NCBI RefSeq assembly: GCF_001373415.1
Contig: NZ_CDSE01000020.1
Location: 1 to 64,000 of the forward strand
DNA length: 64,000 bases
Direction: 5' to 3'
DNA from: Paenibacillus dakarensis
GTDB taxonomy: Bacteria; Bacillota; Bacilli; Paenibacillales; Paenibacillaceae
Of the stretch, positions 45,427 through 54,378 are shown piece by piece. The stretch's first letter is position 1. Each line of letters starts with the position of its first letter. The translations under genes and the position numbers were made by a program. The notes beneath the pieces are model-generated. The model was not told where the DNA came from. It saw only the letters and a program-made list of their open reading frames with translations, and searched no databases.

Positions 45427-46416
45427 CTAGAATAAAATTTTGAAGATAATACCTGCAAGAATTGCCGTGATTGGAATCGTAATGAACCAAGTCACTACAA
45501 TACGACCCGCAAGCGACCATTTAACGGCTGAGAAGCGTTTGGCTGACCCGACACCGAGAATAGCTGAAGTAATCGCATGCGTTGTACTGATTGGCAGGTG
45601 AAGAAGTGTTGCCGAGAATATAACAGAAGCGCCTGTAAAATCAGCGGCGAACCCGTTAATCGGCTCGATTTTAAATATTTTGGTACCCATCGTTTTGATG
45701 ATCTTCCATCCGCCGACCGACGTACCGAGCGCCATTGCCGTAGCAGCAGACACCTTAACCCAGAAAGGAACTTCCATCTCGGTAATCTGTTTCGATGTCA
45801 CCAGCGCGAATGTAATAATCCCCATCGCCTTCTGAGCATCATTCGTACCATGGGTAAAGGATTGAAGAGCTGCCGTAAAAATCTGCATGGTGCGGAAGCC
45901 TTTGTTTACGGTATGCGGACTTTTTTTGGCAAATATCACTTTAAGCAGCTGCATGACTAAATAGCCGACTACAAAAGCAATAATAGGTGACAGTATAAGT
46001 GCCAGAACAATATCCGTAAATCCTGCATAGTTCAGTTTATCGCTGCCCGCTCCGACAAACACAGCACCTGCCAAAGCACCAATCAGTGCATGGGACGAGG
46101 AGGACGGAATACCGAACCACCAGGTAGCGAGGTTCCAGATAATCGCAGCAATCAGTGTGGCAATAACAACCTGAATACCGTTATCCAGCTTGGTCGGATC
46201 GGCCACGCTGCCTCCGATTGTTTTGGCTACTCCGGTAAACATCATTGCACCCAGGAAGTTCATCGATGCAGCCATGATAATTGCCGTACGAGGTTTAAGC
46301 GCCCGCGTCGACACGGAAGTTGCAATAGCATTAGCCGTATCGTGGAATCCGTTAATAAAGTCGAATGCTAGTGCCAAAAATACGACGATCCCTAATACGA
46401 ACAAAGTTGTATCCAT
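45427..46416 (-). CDS. pit: Low-affinity inorganic phosphate transporter (PiT family)
   Basis: A 329-residue membrane transporter with about ten hydrophobic segments. The two inverted signature motifs are present: FDFINGFHDTANAIATSVSTRAL near residue 20 and SFTHGTNDAQKAMGI near residue 190. It transports metal-phosphate with protons. It starts 13 bp after the DUF47 gene, the usual pit partner. Confidence 0.93.
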   Translation of the reverse strand: MDTTLFVLGIVVFLALAFDFINGFHDTANAIATSVSTRALKPRTAIIMAASMNFLGAMMFTGVAKTIGGSVADPTKLDNGIQVVIATLIAAIIWNLATWWFGIPSSSSHALIGALAGAVFVGAGSDKLNYAGFTDIVLALILSPIIAFVVGYLVMQLLKVIFAKKSPHTVNKGFRTMQIFTAALQSFTHGTNDAQKAMGIITFALVTSKQITEMEVPFWVKVSAATAMALGTSVGGWKIIKTMGTKIFKIEPINGFAADFTGASVIFSATLLHLPISTTHAITSAILGVGSAKRFSAVKWSLAGRIVVTWFITIPITAILAGIIFKILF

Positions 46417-46429
46417 AATTCAGGACTCC

Positions 46430-47044
46430 TTACGAGTTACGCATAATGATAGATTCGAGCATATTAGCCACGTCTTCGCAAGTGTCCGTGGTCATCTCAA
46501 GACGTTCGTAAATTTCTTTACGTTTAATCAGTTCGATCGGATCGGATACGGTAGCGAATAATTGTTTAGTACAGATACGCAGCAGCTCGTCCCCTTGGTT
46601 CTCAAGATCGTTCAGGCGAATCGTGTACTCGCGAATAGCCAGCAATTTCTTCTGCGACAGCAGATGAATAGCCTTTTGTATCTCGTACGAAGACTGACGC
46701 AAAATTTCGGCAAACTGCACAATATACTCGTCGGGCTGTCCCAACTGATACATGTAGAACCTTGATGCGGTAGCCTCCAATCCGTCTATTACATCATCCA
46801 TACTGGTTGTCAAATCCATGATGTCGTCGCGTTCAATTGGCGTAATAAATGTTTTGTTGAGTTCAGTAATGATGGTGTGCGTATACGTATCGCACTGAGA
46901 CTCAAATTTTTTCATTTCATTAGCAAAGCCTGTGACATCTGTAAGATTAGAAACGTGCTGTGAGAAGTAATCTGCTGCCTGCACGATTGTGTCGGCCATA
47001 TTCTCCAACGTCTGAAAGAATATATCCTTTTTCTTCAATTTCAT
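46430..47044 (-). CDS. DUF47 / PhoU-like accessory protein of PiT
   Basis: A 204-residue helical protein starting MKLKKKDIFFQTLENMADTI. The family motifs are FESQCDTYTHTIITEL near residue 48, PIERDDIMDLTTSMDDVIDGLEA near 68 and DLENQGDELL, typical of PhoU-like four-helix proteins that bind metal clusters. DUF47 genes commonly precede pit and modulate it. Operon partner of the transporter at 45427. Confidence 0.92.
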   Translation of the reverse strand: MKLKKKDIFFQTLENMADTIVQAADYFSQHVSNLTDVTGFANEMKKFESQCDTYTHTIITELNKTFITPIERDDIMDLTTSMDDVIDGLEATASRFYMYQLGQPDEYIVQFAEILRQSSYEIQKAIHLLSQKKLLAIREYTIRLNDLENQGDELLRICTKQLFATVSDPIELIKRKEIYERLEMTTDTCEDVANMLESIIMRNS

Positions 47045-47253
47045 ACTCTAACCCCTTTACGGAAAATTGCCAAGAACGTTGAAATGAATGGAAAAGACAA
47101 CCTTATATATCTTATCACATCCCAAGAAACGTGTGTACAAAAACTATTTCGCCGATCCTCATACCACCTGATTTTTAGTAAAAAATAGCACAGTTTTTCA
47201 ACTAATGATATTAACTTACCCCCTTTGGAGACGATTATCCCACTTTATCCGAA

Positions 47254-48348
47254 TTAAGGATTAGTTATTGTCACATGTGCTTCAAAACTAGGAGTGTTCG
47301 GAACAATGTTGAAATAAGTCGTCCCCGGCACTAACGGAACCTCTTTTCCATCTTTTACAAAGCGGATCACATCCCCTTCAGCGCGAACCCACTGGCCCCG
47401 AATCACCTGTCCCTCCTGGAACAGCATCGCTTCGCCGCCCGAATTAACATCGATAGCCAATCTTCCGATATCATCCAGCGTTTTATGAGCAGCCCCTAGC
47501 ACAATGACATTAGCTGCTGTAAGGACTGACTCATCATTCCGGTCGATATGAGGCTTGCCGTTCATGGATCTCTGGTACAGCTTCGACTCCGAATCATAGG
47601 TATATCCGACGACATAATTCTTCAGCAAGAACGTGAGGTCCACCTTGGCCGCCGGCTCACCAGCCGGAGTATTAGCAGCTTGTCCTTCAGCATCTTTCTC
47701 ATTCTTTATAAACGGATACTGCGGTATGGTTACTTCTGCAGAGTATTTAAGCTTGTCCGCTCCTTTACGCAGATTTTCGTCACTGGTGTACAAATTGTGC
47801 GGAGCTTTCCGATCTTTATCACGCCAAAAATACGCGCCTGCATTTCCGATTTCATCCATATCCTGCTTGCCCTGTCTCTGAATGATCGAATAAGCTTCCG
47901 GGCTTCCTCCCGCGTGAACCAGGACACCTCCGTAACTCTCTCCTATATTAATCAGATACGGACGGATACTGCGGACTGGACCGATCTTCTCAATATCTGT
48001 CTGGCTTTGGAAAATACCAATCAAGCGCGTTATACCGCCCTCAGCCAGCACTTCATATACGATATCCGCCTTGCTGAGGCCGGATTGCGGCCGGGCAGCC
48101 GGCGCATTGTTAATCATGACAGCGAGCGGTCTCCGATTGGAGGCCTCCTCAAGCGGCATGCCTGTAAGCGGTGCGGTAAATGCTTCCGGCTTCTCGTCAG
48201 GCTTCTCTACCGGAGCTTCAACCGGAGCCTGAACCTCTGGTGTGACAGGTTCTTCTGCTCCCTTCTGTCCTCCGCAAGCAGACAGCATAATCAACGCCAT
48301 AACGGATAGAATCGTTTTCTTCCAAGCAGATTTATTCATGTTCGACAT
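47254..48348 (-). CDS. DUF3048 lipoprotein (YerB-like)
   Basis: A 364-residue lipoprotein. The lipobox is LSACGG near residue 25, followed by a Pro/Glu-rich spacer (PEVQAPVEAPVEKPDEKPEA). DUF3048 features are AVMINNAPAARPQSGLSKADIVYE, IGPVRSIRPYLINIGESYGGV, VHAGGSPEAY and a C-terminal region with FVKDGKEVPLVPGTTYFNIVP. ATG 48348 follows AGGGGGAAA. B. subtilis YerB is the best known relative; its role is unclear. Confidence 0.9.
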   Translation of the reverse strand: MSNMNKSAWKKTILSVMALIMLSACGGQKGAEEPVTPEVQAPVEAPVEKPDEKPEAFTAPLTGMPLEEASNRRPLAVMINNAPAARPQSGLSKADIVYEVLAEGGITRLIGIFQSQTDIEKIGPVRSIRPYLINIGESYGGVLVHAGGSPEAYSIIQRQGKQDMDEIGNAGAYFWRDKDRKAPHNLYTSDENLRKGADKLKYSAEVTIPQYPFIKNEKDAEGQAANTPAGEPAAKVDLTFLLKNYVVGYTYDSESKLYQRSMNGKPHIDRNDESVLTAANVIVLGAAHKTLDDIGRLAIDVNSGGEAMLFQEGQVIRGQWVRAEGDVIRFVKDGKEVPLVPGTTYFNIVPNTPSFEAHVTITNP

Positions 48349-48560
48349 TCTGTTTCCCCCTAATTCAATTAACTCCCATGCTAATTTTCAATATCCTGCT
48401 GCTGACTAAAAAGATTATATTTTACATTTAAGCACAAAACCTATGATTTGTCTGTAACGCCCCAGGAGAGCCATAGAGGGTATTATTACCAGCAAATGGC
48501 CCGGAAAAGAACGCCCTGTTTTTCCGAATCATTAAAATTAAATTAAAAATTTATTTAAAA

Positions 48561-48604
48561 TTGTGATTTAAATCACAAGTGTTGTGATTATTTTCACATA
48601 TAAT
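48561..48604 (+). promoter_or_regulatory. Two FNR/CRP-like boxes and -10 element of doxX
   Basis: TTGTGATTTAAATCACAA (48561-48578) is a perfect palindrome and TTGTGATTATTTTCACAT (48582-48599) a near copy; both fit TGTGA-N6-TCACA. Centres are 21 bp apart, two helical turns. A perfect TATAAT (48599-48604) predicts a start near 48611, which puts the first box at -41.5, the class II activation position. The second box overlaps the region used by polymerase. The rest of the 48349-48702 gap shows nothing else clear. Confidence 0.7.
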
Positions 48605-48702
48605 AAAGACATGAAAGAGATGATCATTCTTCCATCACAACAAGAAATTACACATCAAGGATAATTGTTGAAAATAAAAAATCATTATTAGGAGTGATCC
48701 AT

Positions 48703-49239
48703 ATGTTTAACACTTGGCTGAGAGAGAATAAAATCGCAATGTGGCTTTTAACCGTCATTCGGGTCTATGTCGGATATGAATGGTTAACAGCAGGATGGGG
48801 TAAGCTCACGGGTGGTGGATTTGATGCTTCGGGATACCTTAAGGGGGCGATTGCAAATGCCACAGGTGATCATCCCGCCGTACAAGGCTGGTGGGCAGCG
48901 TTTCTGGAGCATGCCGCTCTTCCAGGCGTGAATGTATTCAACTTTATCGTACCGCTTGGCGAATTCCTCGTCGGTCTCGGACTTATTCTCGGAACGTTTA
49001 CTACCTTTGCCGCACTGATGGGACTAGTAATGAATGCAGCTTTCCTCTTCTCGGGTACCGTAAGCACCAACGCACAATTGCTGCTGCTTGAAGTATTGAT
49101 TATCGTTGCAGCTGCTAATGCCGGCAAGATCGGTCTTGACTACTATGTGCTTCCTTACCTTCGCGGTTTGTTCAAAAAGAACGGACACAAGAAGCATACG
49201 GGCGGCAGCAAATTACTCAACAAGCATAGAACCGCTTAA
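48703..49239 (+). CDS. DoxX family membrane protein
   Basis: A 178-residue membrane protein. ATG 48703 follows AGGAGTG; an in-frame GTG at 48694 overlaps that ribosome site and is rejected. DoxX features: a first helix MWLLTVIRVYVGYEWLTAGWGKL, FIVPLGEFLVGLGLILGTFT, and two further helices (LMGLVMNAAFLFSG, LLLLEVLIIVAAANAGKIGLDYY). The C-terminus is basic. DoxX proteins are linked to thiosulfate or quinone oxidoreduction in some organisms, but no specific role is proven for this form. Confidence 0.88.
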   Translation: MFNTWLRENKIAMWLLTVIRVYVGYEWLTAGWGKLTGGGFDASGYLKGAIANATGDHPAVQGWWAAFLEHAALPGVNVFNFIVPLGEFLVGLGLILGTFTTFAALMGLVMNAAFLFSGTVSTNAQLLLLEVLIIVAAANAGKIGLDYYVLPYLRGLFKKNGHKKHTGGSKLLNKHRTA

Positions 49240-49290
49240 TTGCAGAGCTTCCTATAGAGTGACCATACTGATGCAATACCGCATATTAAG

Positions 49291-49331
49291 AAGGCCTCCA
49301 CTTCATCCGACTCGGTTGAAATGGAGGCCTT
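49291..49331. terminator. Bidirectional terminator between doxX and the hydrolase gene
   Basis: AAGGCCTCCACTTCA pairs with TGAAATGGAGGCCTT with one mismatch around TCCGACTCGGT. It is shared by the convergent genes. Confidence 0.85.
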
Positions 49332-49360
49332 TCGTTTACTCAATACACTTTATCTGGGAT

Positions 49361-50188
49361 CTATATCATCCAGTGCTGCCATTCCTGCTGATCGCTTTCA
49401 AGCTCCTTCAGCCAATCCCGTGTCCGCTTGAGCAGCTGATCCCGGTGCGGCCCTGACGAATACGTATGATCTGCCTGGAAGATGATCTCTTTATCGCACC
49501 GTCCCTCCTGACGCATCCAGAACACCTTTTGGAACAGAAAAGCATAATCAACAGGAATAATGTCGTCTGATGTTCCGTGGATGACCAGCACATTCCCCGT
49601 AAATTTGGCAGCTTCCTGAAATGGCTGCCCTGCTGCCAAAGATTCGAAAAACATCGGACTGAACTCATACCCTAAATAATCTGCTCTTCCAGCCTTCACC
49701 GACTCATCATATACCTTGCGGCCGGTAATCGTCACAATATCATTAAACGGATAACCAACCGCCGACCATAATACCAGGTTCTTCACCCGGTGATCCCGTA
49801 CAGCCGTCTGAAGTGCTACCGCACCTCCAAGGCTATGGCCGATTAATGTTACTCTGGAGGGATCAACATCAATACAGTTAAGTGCATAATCCAGTACGGA
49901 ACGGGTCTGGGCAATCATCGACTCAAGCCCTTCTGCTCCGTAAGAACCTGAACTTTCACCGCAGCCTATATAATCGAAGCGAACAACCATATATCCGTCC
50001 GCCGCAAGCTCCCGTGCGGTCTTCACGAACAAACGGTCTACGCCGATTCTGCTTCCTACAAAGCCATGGCAGATGACAACAAGAGGAACACGATTGCAGC
50101 TTCCTTCCTGCTTCACCTCTGAATGAGGGTAATGAATACTTGCCGTCAGTTCCTCCCCATGGTGCCGAATAACAATTTGCCGCTCCAT
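49361..50188 (-). CDS. Alpha/beta hydrolase (serine esterase-like)
   Basis: A 275-residue enzyme. ATG 50188 follows GGAGGGG at seven bases, giving MERQIVIRHHGEELTASIHYP. The oxyanion loop is VVICHGFVGSRIGVDRLF, the nucleophile is the serine of LIGHSLGGAVAL, the acid is in VIHGTSDDIIPVDYA, and the histidine is in IIFQADHTYSSGPHRDQL. The sequence is closest in pattern to cytoplasmic acyl or feruloyl esterase-like hydrolases. The substrate is unknown. Confidence 0.88.
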   Translation of the reverse strand: MERQIVIRHHGEELTASIHYPHSEVKQEGSCNRVPLVVICHGFVGSRIGVDRLFVKTARELAADGYMVVRFDYIGCGESSGSYGAEGLESMIAQTRSVLDYALNCIDVDPSRVTLIGHSLGGAVALQTAVRDHRVKNLVLWSAVGYPFNDIVTITGRKVYDESVKAGRADYLGYEFSPMFFESLAAGQPFQEAAKFTGNVLVIHGTSDDIIPVDYAFLFQKVFWMRQEGRCDKEIIFQADHTYSSGPHRDQLLKRTRDWLKELESDQQEWQHWMI

Positions 50189-50349
50189 ATACATTCCCCT
50201 CCATGTGACCATCCAAATAATAAACAATTCCGATAAGTTTAATATGAATTAATTAAAAGTATCTTAGCATTGTCTTATATAAGGTGTCAATATATAGAAG
50301 AAAGGATTTATTCGGCTGTTATTAGTCTCTTAAATCTTATATATCCCGT

Positions 50350-50628
50350 TTATTCATAACTGCGAAGGAAGAGCGAATGTGTCTCGACACGCCCCTTGGT
50401 CCATTGCTCCTCTTCGTCAACCTCACCCCACAAGTTCGCCGCAATCGTCTTCTGCTTATCCTTGGACTTCATTAAAGGATTTCCATAAGCTTCGAATTTC
50501 TCATCCGCTGCCGTAAAAGCGTGAGGATCGGAAGTCACATTTCCCTTCTTCACCACGCTGTCTGCCTGGCTCTCTTTCGAGACTTGGCGTGATTCCGCAG
50601 TATTATGCGTTTTGCGCTGATGTGACAT
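50350..50628 (-). CDS. Small hydrophilic protein of unknown function
   Basis: A 92-residue, highly charged protein starting MSHQRKTHNTAESRQV; an in-frame GTG twelve bases upstream is a possible alternative start. AAGGGTG precedes it. There are no hydrophobic segments. Notable parts are HAFTAADEKFEAYGNPLMKS and ANLWGEVDEEEQWTKGRVE. Composition resembles small stress or spore-associated proteins, but I recognise no family. Confidence 0.55.
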   Translation of the reverse strand: MSHQRKTHNTAESRQVSKESQADSVVKKGNVTSDPHAFTAADEKFEAYGNPLMKSKDKQKTIAANLWGEVDEEEQWTKGRVETHSLFLRSYE

Positions 50629-50769
50629 ACGAATGTTCACCCTTTCATGTTTACTTGTCCCTTAATACACATTCTCAATTCAAGGTTGATTATATTGTTG
50701 AGAGTCAGGCGGTGGATTATTCCTGTCTGGGCGAAACTTCACTTTTAGGTAGCGTTGGGGTACGCTGAG

Positions 50770-50787
50770 ATATAGTGAACACTATAT
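50770..50787. promoter_or_regulatory. Perfect 18 bp palindrome before the DUF1129-like gene
   Basis: ATATAGTGAACACTATAT is a perfect inverted repeat 29 bp upstream of the ATG at 50817. DUF1129-type genes often accompany PadR-family repressors, and the position fits an operator at the promoter. No PadR gene is visible in this window, so the regulator is unknown. Confidence 0.5.
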
Positions 50788-50816
50788 TTCGAAATGAATC
50801 ACGGAGGAGCGCATCA

Positions 50817-51479
50817 ATGAAAATCAAACAGATGATTCGGGAAAACAACCGTTTGCAGGATCAAATGACGCCTGCCAACCTGAAATATTATGAAGATATA
50901 GTCATCTATATCCGCACGAGTGCTGTGGATGAAGCCTGCGGAGAAGAGGCATTGTTAAAGCTTGGCCGGCAATTACTTGATGCCCAGCAGCAGGGCAAAC
51001 AGGCGGAAGATATATTCGGAAGCGATCCTGCAGAATATTGTGCCGGGATTATAGAGACTCTTCCGAAGCAAAAATTACAGAGCCAGCTGCAGGTTCATCT
51101 CATGATTCCGTGGGTCGCGCTAACCTGGTTCTTTTTCGCTGAGGCTCTTATCGGTTTCATTACGAAGTGGTCTGGTGGCGATGTCGAAAAAGTATCTCAA
51201 GTACGAGTATCGACTCTTGTACTCCTTGCGGCCGGCTCTTATGTACTGGTCAAGTTAATTATGAATCTCATAAACCGGGAAGCCGGTCAACCGGAAGAGA
51301 GCCGACGTAAAATCAATGTCCGCAGCATGGGAATCTATATCGCTGTCACCGTAGTCATCCTTGCTGCCGGAGTATGGCTTGGCCGGGCCCTTCCGGTTCT
51401 TGTCATCCCGCCGTGGGTAAGCCTGGTGCTGTTCATAGCCGGACTTATTGGGATGAAAGCTTTTTTCTTCAGAAGGTAA
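50817..51479 (+). CDS. DUF1129-like membrane protein
   Basis: A 220-residue protein. ATG 50817 lies nine bases after GGAGG. A cytoplasmic N-terminal part of about 100 residues (MTPANLKYYEDIVIYIR, EEALLKLGRQLLDAQQQGK) precedes four hydrophobic helices: HLMIPWVALTWFFFAEALIGF, VSTLVLLAAGSYVLVKLIMNL, IYIAVTVVILAAGVWLG and VLVIPPWVSLVLFIAGLIG. This matches the DUF1129 layout. The function is unknown. Confidence 0.7.
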   Translation: MKIKQMIRENNRLQDQMTPANLKYYEDIVIYIRTSAVDEACGEEALLKLGRQLLDAQQQGKQAEDIFGSDPAEYCAGIIETLPKQKLQSQLQVHLMIPWVALTWFFFAEALIGFITKWSGGDVEKVSQVRVSTLVLLAAGSYVLVKLIMNLINREAGQPEESRRKINVRSMGIYIAVTVVILAAGVWLGRALPVLVIPPWVSLVLFIAGLIGMKAFFFRR

Positions 51480-51582
51480 GAATGTTCCATTCTTGAAATT
51501 CCTACTCCTGCATAAGGTCTATAACAATTTATGAATCTTAATATGGTAAAATAAAGGAAATTATGAGGTGGGAGGTTTGAGG

Positions 51583-52527
51583 ATGAAGAGCATTCGTAAG
51601 CTACCCTTACTTGCAGCGGCCCTTGCGCTGACACTGGCTTTGGAGACAGGGGCGGCAGCTGCACCAAGTACCGCAGACAGCCAAACAACAGCTGTAGATC
51701 AGGCGGCAAAGTCCACAGCATTTGCCAATGCGGTATATAACAAGGCTGAGACTCTTCTGAAGAAAAAGGACGGTCTGGCCTACGCCAAATCCTACATCAC
51801 CAAGAATATTCATCATTTAACGAAGTCTCAGGCAACACGGATCGTGCTGAAACTGGAGAATGCCGTAAATGCCGGAATAGCTGGCAACACAGATAAGCTG
51901 CTTAAGGAACGGTACCAATTATCCCTGCGCACCACCTTCAAACAAGGCAGCTCCATAACCACTGTGTTGAATCGAACCAAGGATACGCAGCTTCGAGCAC
52001 TTCTTGCTGATCTGAAGGACAGCGGTTATAAGCTCCGTGCACTCGAAGGATCGGTCTATCCGATTGTAGATTACAACTCATTCAAGCCCTATCAGCCATA
52101 CGTGAACAAAGACATCCAGCGATACATCGATATGATGTCTACAGAATCCAGCAACCCTTCAGTTGGGGATGCAGCCCTTCTTATTTCTTGGTCTGAGGTC
52201 ATTGAGCGCGCGCTGGTACAGGAATCCTTTATCCGTTCCTTTCCCGTTTCGAATCGTTCCAGGAGTGTAGCCAGCATGTATGATGCCAGCCTGGCATATC
52301 TATTCTACGGCATGCCAAATACACCGTTATTCTCATATGATACGAAGAAGCTGGACCCTGATGCACGTACCGCTTTCGACAAGCTTTTGGCAAAAAAAGG
52401 CCTGTCGAATAACAGCTTACGGCAAAAGCTGAAGGCTTGGTCTGACGTGCTGAAGCAGAATGGAGATAAGCTCACTGCACAGGTAGATAAACACCGTAGA
52501 GCGTCTGTTCCGAACAAAATCTGGTAG
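51583..52527 (+). CDS. Secreted protein of unknown function
   Basis: A 314-residue exported protein. ATG 51583 is seven bases after GGGAGG. The signal peptide is about residues 1-27 (LPLLAAALALTLALETGAAAA). The mature part is rich in charged helices, with YNKAETLLKKKDGLAYAKSYI, HLTKSQATRIVLKLENAVNAG and a C-terminal FDKLLAKKGLSNNSLRQKLKAW. There are no catalytic motifs or repeats that I recognise. A terminator lies 32 bp downstream. Confidence 0.6.
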   Translation: MKSIRKLPLLAAALALTLALETGAAAAPSTADSQTTAVDQAAKSTAFANAVYNKAETLLKKKDGLAYAKSYITKNIHHLTKSQATRIVLKLENAVNAGIAGNTDKLLKERYQLSLRTTFKQGSSITTVLNRTKDTQLRALLADLKDSGYKLRALEGSVYPIVDYNSFKPYQPYVNKDIQRYIDMMSTESSNPSVGDAALLISWSEVIERALVQESFIRSFPVSNRSRSVASMYDASLAYLFYGMPNTPLFSYDTKKLDPDARTAFDKLLAKKGLSNNSLRQKLKAWSDVLKQNGDKLTAQVDKHRRASVPNKIW

Positions 52528-52558
52528 CTTAAAATCATTTAAACGCTCATGAACATAG

Positions 52559-52593
52559 AAGAGCCTGGAATCCTCACATGGAATCCAGGCTCT
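52559..52593. terminator. Bidirectional terminator before ilvA
   Basis: GAGCCTGGAAT pairs with ATCCAGGCTC (with small bulges). It lies between the secreted-protein gene and the convergent ilvA gene. Confidence 0.8.
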
Positions 52594-52634
52594 TCTATTC
52601 TCTTTCGAACAGACTTCAGTCCATTCTTCCCAGG

Positions 52635-53906
52635 TTAGATCAAAAGATTGAACAGGTTCATATTCTTGTTCAGCTCTGTATAATCCAAGCCTTTGCGGTT
52701 CATTCGCTCAATCAGCGGACTATAGTCATCGGCGTGCATAAGCTCGATCCCAACCAGTGCAGGACCGTTTTCCTTGTTATGCTTCTTCGTATATTCAAAC
52801 CGTGCGATATCATCATTTGGTCCAAGTACTTCCTCCAGGAATTCACGTAAAGCCCCGGCACGCTGCGGAAAATTGATCATGAAGTAATGCTTCAATCCTT
52901 CATAGATCAGGGAGCGCTCCTTGATCTCCTGCATGCGGTCGATATCGTTATTGCCCCCGCTGATAACACAGACCACATTCTTGCCCCGAAGTTTGTCCCC
53001 GTATAAATCAAGCGCAGCAACAGATAAGGCACCTGCCGGCTCAACTACGATCGCGTTCTCATTGTACAGCTCCAGAATCGTCGAACAAGCCTTGCCTTCC
53101 GGCACCAGAACAATATCATCTAAATGCTCATTACAGATTTCATAGGTGAGCTGACCAACTCTTTTGACCGCTGCGCCGTCAATAAACTTGTCGATTTGCT
53201 CCAGGGTCACAACCTCTCCGCGTTCCTTGGCTTCACTCATGGAGGCTGCCCCAAACGGCTCAACCCCGATAATCTGAGTCATAGGGCTGACTGTTTTGAC
53301 ATAGGTGGCAATACCTGCAGCAAGACCGCCGCCGCCAATCGTAACAAACATATAATCCGCCGGAGCATCCATCTCCTCCATTACTTCCATTCCAATCGTA
53401 CCGTTCCCCGCAATAATACGTGCTTCGTCGAACGGGTGAATGAACGTCATGCCTTGTTCGTTACAGGCCTTCATTGCTTGCTCGTACGCGTCATCGAATG
53501 TATCTCCCGTAAGAATCACTTCCACGCTGCTTCCGCCAAAACGCTTAACCTGCTTTACCTTCTGATTCGGCGTTGTGCTGGGCATATAAATTTTGCCATG
53601 GATATTCAGCACTTTGCATGAAAAGGCCACACCCTGCGCATGATTCCCTGCACTTGCACATACAATTCCCGCAGCCAGCTCTGTTTTCGATAAACTGCGG
53701 ATCATATTATAGGCGCCCCGGATTTTAAAAGACCGGACAACCTGTAAATCTTCTCGTTTCAAGTACACATTGCAACCATGTTTGGCAGACAGCACCGCAT
53801 CACGCTGCAAGGGAGTTCTAACAATCACTTCCCGCAGCACGTGGTGAGCACGTACGATATCTTCCATACCAACGGTCTTTCTCAATATTTGTGTCTCCTC
53901 CATCAT
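52635..53906 (-). CDS. ilvA: Threonine ammonia-lyase (threonine dehydratase)
   Basis: A 423-residue PLP enzyme making 2-oxobutanoate from threonine, the first step to isoleucine. I prefer ATG 53906 (GGAG five bases upstream) over GTG 53912. The PLP lysine lies in VYLKREDLQVVRSFKIRGA near residue 61, SAGNHAQGVA binds the cofactor phosphate side, and VTIGGGGLAAGIA is the glycine loop. The C-terminal ACT-like regulatory domain (FMINFPQRAGALREFLEEVLG) is single and short, as in Bacillota forms. A GC hairpin (53917-53939) precedes the ribosome site. Confidence 0.93.
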   Translation of the reverse strand: MMEETQILRKTVGMEDIVRAHHVLREVIVRTPLQRDAVLSAKHGCNVYLKREDLQVVRSFKIRGAYNMIRSLSKTELAAGIVCASAGNHAQGVAFSCKVLNIHGKIYMPSTTPNQKVKQVKRFGGSSVEVILTGDTFDDAYEQAMKACNEQGMTFIHPFDEARIIAGNGTIGMEVMEEMDAPADYMFVTIGGGGLAAGIATYVKTVSPMTQIIGVEPFGAASMSEAKERGEVVTLEQIDKFIDGAAVKRVGQLTYEICNEHLDDIVLVPEGKACSTILELYNENAIVVEPAGALSVAALDLYGDKLRGKNVVCVISGGNNDIDRMQEIKERSLIYEGLKHYFMINFPQRAGALREFLEEVLGPNDDIARFEYTKKHNKENGPALVGIELMHADDYSPLIERMNRKGLDYTELNKNMNLFNLLI

Positions 53907-54088
53907 TGTCACTCCACTTCGCCGCCCGGGTGGCGGAAGCCTTCCGTCTCCCTTGAACTGGTATTTATCCCTATTGTATCACTTTTCACGAAAAAATCTT
54001 GGGTGGTTCAGATATATTGTGGAAAGAACCCACACACAAATTAGTCAAAATAAATAGAATACAGCATCACTTCTAAGGGGGTGTTCTT

Positions 54089-54184
54089 GTGGCTGAGAGA
54101 AGAAGAGTGCGTGTTATCGTTCTTAAACCAGGAGAGAAAGCAATCGTTATCTGTAAGCACAGCAGACATCGTCGTCATAGATAG
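54089..54184 (+). CDS. Very basic 31-residue peptide
   Basis: A 32-codon frame from GTG 54089 to TAG 54184 with an excellent ribosome site (AAGGGGGTG, five bases before the start). It begins MAERRRVRVIVLK and ends KHSRHRRHR; about 14 of 31 residues are Arg, Lys or His, with hydrophobic VRVIVL and KAIVIC segments and one cysteine. A terminator follows 54 bp later, so it forms its own unit between ilvA and the MhqD-like gene. I do not recognise the family. Confidence 0.55.
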   Translation: MAERRRVRVIVLKPGEKAIVICKHSRHRRHR

Positions 54185-54238
54185 TCAGATTACTAAATGA
54201 CCAATGCTGCACGCGGAATTTTCATATTATAAATTGCA

Positions 54239-54280
54239 AAAAGAGGCTATCCCAATTCCATTGAGGGATAGCCTCTTTTC
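54239..54280. terminator. Bidirectional terminator
   Basis: AAAGAGGCTATCCC pairs with GGGATAGCCTCTTT around AATTCCATTGA, with A and T runs on the flanks. Confidence 0.9.
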
Positions 54281-54378
54281 TACACTTTCGGTATTAACAA
54301 CACTGAGTCCCACTGTCTAATCGTGAAGCAGATTTACTTAATGGGACAGTCTCCTTGCCATGAAATCCATCAGCACTC

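Noticed and set aside
53917..53940. T-box-like GGGTGGCGG near ilvA
   Set aside because: It lies on the plus strand while ilvA is on the minus strand, and no specifier hairpin or full T-box consensus is present. I treat it only as a GC hairpin.
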